From Kibdelosporangium philippinense (GTDB taxonomy: Bacteria; Actinomycetota; Actinomycetes; Mycobacteriales; Pseudonocardiaceae): a stretch of 64,000 nt of DNA. Location of the stretch: NCBI RefSeq assembly GCF_021390435.2, contig NZ_JAJVCN010000002.1:1860001-1924000 (forward strand). The letters are read 5' to 3'. Shown in pieces: positions 60,178 through 64,000 of the stretch (position 1 is its first letter; each line of letters begins with the position of its first letter). Position numbers and translations under genes: made by a program. The notes under the pieces are model-generated. The model ran no database searches. It was not told the DNA's origin and saw only the letters and a program-made list of their open reading frames with translations.

Positions 60178-60711
60178 TTAGGCCGTGACGTGGTCGCTGG
60201 CGCGATACTGCTGGTGCGGGATGGCCCGCTCCCACACCCGGTCCCGCACGGCCCGGCAGTGCGCCACGATGACCGGGTCGGTGGTGAGCGCGCCGCCCGC
60301 GAACTGTCCGCCGGGCTCGAAGATCGTGAAGACCACGCGCTCATTATCGAACAGCCAATAGTCGTCGGTGGTGAGGTCGGCCGCATCAATCAGGTGGCGC
60401 GGCAACCAGCGGATGTCTTCCCCGGCGGCGATGTTGTGCTCGGCGACGGTGAGGCCCCAGCGGGTGTAGTCGCCGTGCGGGACGGTGACGACGCGGGCCC
60501 GCGTGACGCGCTTGCCGCTCGTGGTCACCTCCCGAATCAGGTCAAGCCACGGCTTGTGCCACGCAAGGTCGTCCGGTTGGCCGCTGAGGAAGAGCTGGAA
60601 CGGCCCGGACTCTTCCGGGGTGTGGTAGGAGTCCTGAACCTCCAGATGGAACGCCTCACGCTCGAAGGTTCGGAACAGCACGTCAAACGCCTCGCCCTGT
60701 AGCAGGTTCAC
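60178..60711 (-). CDS. DUF6879 family protein
   Basis: 177 residues from GTG 60711, with GGAGG nine bases upstream. It includes AFHLEVQDSYHTPEESGPFQ, VTTSGKRVTRARVVT and DDYWLFDNERVV, the pattern of the DUF6879 proteins that pair with XRE/DUF5753 regulators. The molecular role is unknown. It overlaps the upstream small gene by 29 bases and precedes the XRE gene. Confidence 0.9.
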   Translation of the reverse strand: MNLLQGEAFDVLFRTFEREAFHLEVQDSYHTPEESGPFQLFLSGQPDDLAWHKPWLDLIREVTTSGKRVTRARVVTVPHGDYTRWGLTVAEHNIAAGEDIRWLPRHLIDAADLTTDDYWLFDNERVVFTIFEPGGQFAGGALTTDPVIVAHCRAVRDRVWERAIPHQQYRASDHVTA

Positions 60712-61024
60712 CGAACCAAACCTCCTTGTGCTTTGGAACTTCTACGCTCGCCTCGTGACCAGGAATGTCCATCCGGGACAGTGCCTCGGCGTCGGTGACG
60801 GGTGCACCGGAGAGGAAGAAGGTGCCGCGCCCCGAGTCGCTGAGCGTTGCGCCGAGGTAGGTGTGGGGTTCGAGGTGGGCCAGCAGGCGCTGGGGAATTT
60901 CGATGTTGTCGTCGGATTGCCCGGCCACCTTCCAGCCCTGCACCACGTAGGTGCCACGGTCAGTGGCGAACAGGGTAGGCGAGCCGCCACCCTGCGTTTC
61001 TTTGCCGAGGAACGTTAGCCGCAT
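60683..61024 (-). CDS. Small conserved actinomycete protein of the XRE/DUF6879 module
   Basis: 113 residues from ATG 61024, preceded by AGGGG. It begins MRLTFLGKETQGGGSPTLFA, then TYVVQGWKV and PHTYLGATLSDSGRGTFFLSG. I recall similar proteins next to DUF6879 genes, but no function is known. It is the first gene of the three-gene regulatory set and is divergent from the substrate-binding lipoprotein gene. Confidence 0.8.
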   Translation of the reverse strand: MRLTFLGKETQGGGSPTLFATDRGTYVVQGWKVAGQSDDNIEIPQRLLAHLEPHTYLGATLSDSGRGTFFLSGAPVTDAEALSRMDIPGHEASVEVPKHKEVWFGEPATGRGV

Positions 61025-61362
61025 GACTGACCCCTTCGCGAACAGTTTGCGTCGGTTTTCTTCCGGTTCTCGATGGTGCCGCGACGAGCGGTTGTGCGTC
61101 AACAGATCCTGGTAACGGGAAACTTATCGAGCAAACTGTAGCAAAGTCCTGGAGCCGGAGCAGCGGATGGTCGTACCGTCGCCGTCACTGCCACTTGACG
61201 GGCAGTAACCGGCCCGGTGCCTCCCCCGACGTGCGGGCAGCGGGTCGCCGCCGGTGAGCGGTTCTAGCCGCGTCTTCGCATGCCCCGTGCGGGGACAAAC
61301 ACCCCTTCAAGAGCCGCCCACCGGCATCCACTCCCGACCACACTTCCGGATAAGGACGACGT
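61025..61362. other. Divergent intergenic region
   Basis: 338 bases between the start of the small regulatory-module gene and the substrate-binding protein gene. It should contain both promoters. The only clear structure is the short palindrome CCCCGTGCGGGG at 61283-61294. No gene is seen. Confidence 0.5.
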
Positions 61363-62442
61363 ATGGACACGGGCGGCACCACGCCAAGGAGCGCAGGAAA
61401 CCCCGGCACCGCAAGGAGAACCGGCCGTCGGTACCGGGTGGCACGCCGCCTGCTTGTGCTGGGTATGGCGGCAGTCCTGCCCACGAGCGGTTGCGGCCTC
61501 CTGCGCGGCGCGTCGGCGGACCGTGATGCGCCGAGCCCGACCGGCTTGGAGAAAAGCACCATCCGGGTAGGGCGGCTGGCGTTGGTCGACGCGTTGCCGC
61601 TGCACCAGGCGATTGACAACGGCTACTTTAAAGCCGAAGGCCTGACCATCGAGCTGTCCACCATGGCCAAGGGCTCGGATAGCGTCGACCGCCTGATAGC
61701 CGGCGAGCTGGAGATCGGGCTGACCTCGTATCCGCAGCCCTTGATTGCGCACGCCAAGGGGATCGCGAAGCTCAAGGTGGTGGCTGACGCAGTAGAAACC
61801 ACCCCCGACCTGATCGTGGCGGTGGTGCAAGCGGGTGGGCCGGTTACTGACCCGCATCAGCTGGTGGGCAAGAAGATCGCGGTGTCGTCGAAACGCGGCA
61901 TCTCAGAGCTCGTGATGATCGACCAGCTGACGCAGCTGGGTATCACGATGCCGCACGAGAACTTCATCAGCATGCCCATCGGCGACATGCCCGCCGCTTT
62001 GAAGCGCGGCGACATCGCAGCGGCCGTAATCGCGCAGCCACCGCTCGAAGAGGCCAAGCAACAGGGGGCGGTGAAGCTGCTCGACCCCTTCACCGGGCCG
62101 ACAGCTGCATTCCCCTGGTCGGGCTGGTTTGCCACGGAGAAGTTCGCGAGCGAGAACCCGAAGACGGTCGAAGCCTTCCGGCGGGCGCTGGCGCGGGGCG
62201 TGGCCGATATGGCGGACCGCAACGTGCTGGAGCAGAGCGCGGTCAAGAACCTGGGCGTCAAGGACGGCATTGCCAAGCTCATGACCGTGCCGAACTTCCC
62301 CACGACGGCGGACCCGGTGCGGTTGCAGCGGGTGGCTGACTTGCTTGCCAAGTACGGCGAGACCCCCGCGCGCCTCGACATGCATGCGATGGTGCTGCCG
62401 CCGCTGACGTGGACGTCGTCGCCGGTTCCGGCTGGCAACTGA
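61363..62442 (+). CDS. ABC transporter substrate-binding lipoprotein (SsuA/THI5-like), orphan
   Basis: 359 residues from ATG 61363 (AAGGACG upstream). The signal peptide has a twin-Arg-like basic stretch and lipobox TSGC. The mature part starts IRVGRLALVDALPLHQAIDNG and has EIGLTSYPQPLIAHAKGIA and AAVIAQPPLEEAKQQGA, the fold of substrate-binding proteins for aliphatic sulfonates, thiamine precursors or similar anions. There is no ATPase or permease gene beside it, unlike normal ABC systems. Its position before a series of small genes and a peptide gene suggests it was recruited for peptide or precursor capture; that is inference. Confidence 0.88.
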   Translation: MDTGGTTPRSAGNPGTARRTGRRYRVARRLLVLGMAAVLPTSGCGLLRGASADRDAPSPTGLEKSTIRVGRLALVDALPLHQAIDNGYFKAEGLTIELSTMAKGSDSVDRLIAGELEIGLTSYPQPLIAHAKGIAKLKVVADAVETTPDLIVAVVQAGGPVTDPHQLVGKKIAVSSKRGISELVMIDQLTQLGITMPHENFISMPIGDMPAALKRGDIAAAVIAQPPLEEAKQQGAVKLLDPFTGPTAAFPWSGWFATEKFASENPKTVEAFRRALARGVADMADRNVLEQSAVKNLGVKDGIAKLMTVPNFPTTADPVRLQRVADLLAKYGETPARLDMHAMVLPPLTWTSSPVPAGN

Positions 62443-62538
62443 GCCGATTCCCTTATCCCGCAATCAAGAAGTGGCGTTCGCTCGGGGAGGTGCGGCGTCG
62501 GTTCATCCCCCAGCAAAACACAAGCAGGTGACGAAACG

Positions 62539-62853
62539 ATGGGTGTCCGCATCAGTGACCGACCACGTAGCGGCAACGTGATTACCTTGCATCCCACGGG
62601 ATTCGGAGACATGCCCGACGATGACAGCCCGGAGCCGCGCGCAGAGGCGGCGGGCTGGCGCGCGGGCATAGCCCCAGCCATCCACAACGATGCGCCACTA
62701 CCGGAACCGGCGCAGCTGTATGGCCTTGTGGTGTTGGCCTTCCTCTTGCACACGCCGACACGGGCAGTGGGACGACAGTGGTGCGTGCGGTGCAGCGTCG
62801 ACTGGCCCTGTGACCACCTGCGGCTCGCCTACCGGCTGCGCGAAGGGTTCTAA
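62539..62853 (+). CDS. Small Cys-containing protein of unknown function
   Basis: 104 residues. A hydrophilic N-terminal half leads to a conserved-looking end: AQLYGLVVLAFLLHTPTRAV, then RQWCVRCSVDWPCDHLRLAY with three cysteines that could bind a metal ion. I recall similar small proteins in actinomycete accessory regions. It is 6 bases upstream of the resolvase-like gene, on the same strand. Confidence 0.75.
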   Translation: MGVRISDRPRSGNVITLHPTGFGDMPDDDSPEPRAEAAGWRAGIAPAIHNDAPLPEPAQLYGLVVLAFLLHTPTRAVGRQWCVRCSVDWPCDHLRLAYRLREGF

Positions 62854-62858
62854 CGCCA

Positions 62859-63302
62859 ATGTCTACGGACCCGCACCTACCTTCTCCGCCCCGCGAACCG
62901 TCGGCGCTGCCACCCCGCGTGGTGTACGGCTACGTGCGGGTAATACGCGGGGACACCGACCGGGCGGCAGCCCTCAAGGCCGACCTGATGGCCTTTTGCC
63001 GCACCTACGGCTACATGCTCGGCACGGTGTTCACCGACTGGGGCGTGGACGATACAACCCTGGCCCGACCGGGGTTTGCCTCGCTCGTGGATGTCTGCAA
63101 GCTGGTCGGCTCTCACGGCGTCGTGGTGCCTGCCCGCAGTCATCTGTCGAGTCATGACGACACGCTTTCGGTGCTGAAGCGGCAGATCCAGCGCACCGGC
63201 GTGCAATTGGTCTGCGTCGACGAGGTCACGGCACTCGGTCCACCGTCCGCCGCACGTGAGGACCACGGCGCGGACACCGAGCAGGATGATGCGCCGTGTT
63301 GA
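62859..63302 (+). CDS. Resolvase-fold protein lacking the catalytic serine
   Basis: 147 residues. The central part resembles the N-terminal domain of serine recombinases: VVYGYVRVIRGDTDRAAALK matches the start of the fold, and a strand (GVVVPARSHLSS), helix (SVLKRQIQRTGVQLVCVDE) and strand follow. The position normally held by the nucleophile (Y-x-R-x-S) has Val or Ile, and the C-terminal DNA-binding domain is absent. It is unlikely to recombine DNA and may be a repurposed nucleotide-binding or scaffold protein. It overlaps the next microORF. Confidence 0.72.
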   Translation: MSTDPHLPSPPREPSALPPRVVYGYVRVIRGDTDRAAALKADLMAFCRTYGYMLGTVFTDWGVDDTTLARPGFASLVDVCKLVGSHGVVVPARSHLSSHDDTLSVLKRQIQRTGVQLVCVDEVTALGPPSAAREDHGADTEQDDAPC

Positions 63303-63403
63303 CGCTGCTCGCGCAGTTCGGTGAGGCGCTCGTTGTCCCGACCGCAGCTGGCGGGCTCGTGGCAGCGGTACTGGCACTCATCGGCCCGCCGCGGAGCCGG
63401 TAA
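63296..63403 (+). CDS. MicroORF, 35-residue hydrophobic peptide
   Basis: GTG 63296 to TAA 63401-63403. It has a short N-terminal segment (MLTLLAQFGEALVVP), then a hydrophobic helix (GLVAAVLALIG) and PPRSR. It overlaps the stop of the resolvase-like gene by 7 bases and the start of the next gene (TAATG), the arrangement of a coupled gene. There is no strong ribosome binding site, so it could be fortuitous. Confidence 0.45.
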   Translation: MLTLLAQFGEALVVPTAAGGLVAAVLALIGPPRSR

Positions 63404-63690
63404 TGGACGACCAAGAACTCGAACTCGTCGCGGCCTTGAGCTTCGTCCGCAGCAACTTAGAGACCTTTGTGCTTGGGGTGCTCGGCTCGATGGACCAGAA
63501 CTTTCAGGCGGTCATCTGGCCGGCGCAGACGGCCGAGTTGGGCGACGAGCTGGTAGCGCTCGGACATGCGCTGCGGCAGCAGGCCGCACGCCAGCAGGTG
63601 CTGCTTCCCCCAGCCCTGCACGAAAGCGACGAGACCAGCAAGGGAGGTGAAAGCAGTCATGGAAATCATGCCCCCAGTGGTGACAGTTGA
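63403..63690 (+). CDS. Small acidic helical protein of unknown function
   Basis: 95 residues from ATG 63403, in a TAATG overlap with the microORF. It is mainly helical (ELELVAALSFVRSNLETFVL and ELVALGHALRQQAARQ) with a polar end. Its last 32 bases lie over the ribosome binding site and start of the peptide gene in another frame, so the two are tightly linked. Family unknown. Confidence 0.65.
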   Translation: MDDQELELVAALSFVRSNLETFVLGVLGSMDQNFQAVIWPAQTAELGDELVALGHALRQQAARQQVLLPPALHESDETSKGGESSHGNHAPSGDS

Positions 63691-63790
63691 GCCGGTGCCG
63701 GTGGTGCAGAACCGGACCGAGTTCAACCTGTCGGACGGCGCAGTCGGCGACTCTGGCGAGACCAACGACGGCGGCTATGGCGGCGAGTAA
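63659..63790 (+). CDS. Candidate RiPP precursor peptide (43 residues)
   Basis: Starts at ATG 63659 with a near-ideal ribosome binding site GGGAGGTGA (63642-63650). The leader-like half is MEIMPPVVTVEPVPVVQNRT; then EFNLSDGAVGDSGE and a Gly-rich end NDGGYGGE. The EFNLS spot resembles the F-x-L-D leader motif of an actinobacterial lanthipeptide group, but there are no Cys residues, so a lanthionine product is not possible. The short length, the strong start signal and the hairpin directly after it are typical of ribosomally made, modified peptides. No modification enzyme is inside the window; the next gene is cut by the right edge. Confidence 0.6.
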   Translation: MEIMPPVVTVEPVPVVQNRTEFNLSDGAVGDSGETNDGGYGGE

Positions 63791-63798
63791 GTGAATAC

Positions 63799-63839
63799 GG
63801 AGGCTCCGGGCGGCGCGGCCCGGAGCCTCCGCTGGTTTT
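63799..63839 (+). terminator. Attenuator-type hairpin after the peptide gene
   Basis: GGAGGCTCCGGGC (63799-63811) and GCCCGGAGCCTCC (63818-63830) are exact inverted repeats around GGCGCG, followed by GCTGGTTTTG. It lies between the peptide gene and the next gene on the same strand, where a leaky terminator would give more peptide than enzyme mRNA. Confidence 0.82.
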
Positions 63840-63861
63840 GAAGCGACCAGAAAGGACCTTC

Positions 63862-64000
63862 ATGGATCACCGGTTGATCCACCACCTTCGGCAGGCCTTT
63901 GACTGGGAGCGGCCCCCGGCCGCCGGAAGTCCGTTTGCCCGTGGGTCGTTGGGGAACACCACCCTCGGCCCCCGTCTGCTTACCCCGCAACGCCTGCTTG
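63862..64000 (+). CDS. N-terminus of a protein encoded beyond the window (3' partial)
   Basis: ATG 63862 with GAAAGGACC upstream opens a frame that remains open to the right edge (46 codons). It begins MDHRLIHHLRQAFDWERPP and continues with GSPFARGSLGNTTLGPRLLT. I have only a faint impression of a JmjC/cupin-type N-terminus and cannot confirm it. If so, the product would be a candidate hydroxylase acting on the upstream peptide. Confidence 0.6.
   Translation, partial: MDHRLIHHLRQAFDWERPPAAGSPFARGSLGNTTLGPRLLTPQRLL

Noticed and set aside
63659..63790. Lanthipeptide precursor
   Set aside because: The peptide has no Cys residues, and no LanB/C/M gene is in the window.

Overview
The window is high-GC DNA packed with GTG and TTG starts, ATGA/GTGA overlaps and short intergenic gaps, typical of an actinomycete. 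The gene content (form II CoxL-like hydroxylase, AAC(2')-I, DUF3558 lipoprotein, XRE/DUF5753 plus DUF6879 pairs) fits a filamentous Pseudonocardiaceae-type chromosome. That placement is inference. I saw no rRNA, tRNA or CRISPR array.

Layout. 1-3740: end of a redox operon (membrane protein, haem-type membrane protein, 3Fe-4S ferredoxin, ferredoxin reductase with a long repeat tail) closed by a strong terminator. 3779-13932: two related modules, each an ABC-2 exporter plus a NarL-type two-component system, around a sigma-70-family factor and an orphan response regulator; SoxR follows. Each module carries one lesion: a frameshifted permease in the first and an in-frame TGA in the sensor kinase of the second. 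13969-26178: mannosyltransferase, M50-like peptidase, a coupled amidase/methyltransferase/ATPase operon, proA, ctaD, serB, a Pth2-type hydrolase and a streptogrisin-like protease. 26245-47103: a housekeeping block whose order (dinG, pncB, clpS, DUF2017, P1 peptidase, mec, cysO, cysM, rhomboid, murI, MBL protein, rph, rdgB) follows Mycobacterium tuberculosis Rv1329c-Rv1341 as I recall it. It is interrupted by LysR/EamA, bioY, a Tat-exported molybdenum hydroxylase operon and pncA. 47111-54648: accessory genes, including a TetR/flavin monooxygenase pair with twin operators, an SxxK lipoprotein, bcp, an aminoglycoside 2'-N-acetyltransferase, Nudix and SnoaL-like proteins and a DUF3558 lipoprotein.

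54649-64000 is the most variable part. A lower-GC gene encoding a PHP-domain plus SMC-like ATPase (TrlF-like, probably defensive) is split by an IS5-family insertion. Beyond it lie an XRE/DUF6879/small-protein regulatory triad and a divergent set of small genes: an orphan substrate-binding lipoprotein, a Cys-containing small protein, a resolvase-fold protein without the catalytic serine, two small proteins, and a 43-residue peptide with a strong ribosome binding site. An attenuator-like hairpin follows the peptide, and the next gene runs off the window. This arrangement resembles a peptide natural product (RiPP) locus and is my best candidate for an undescribed system.

How genes work together. 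Mec, CysO and CysM form the protein-thiocarboxylate cysteine pathway. PncA and PncB salvage nicotinamide. Rph and RdgB handle RNA 3' ends and non-canonical nucleotides. The 33-35 kb trio forms one three-subunit hydroxylase exported by a single Tat signal.
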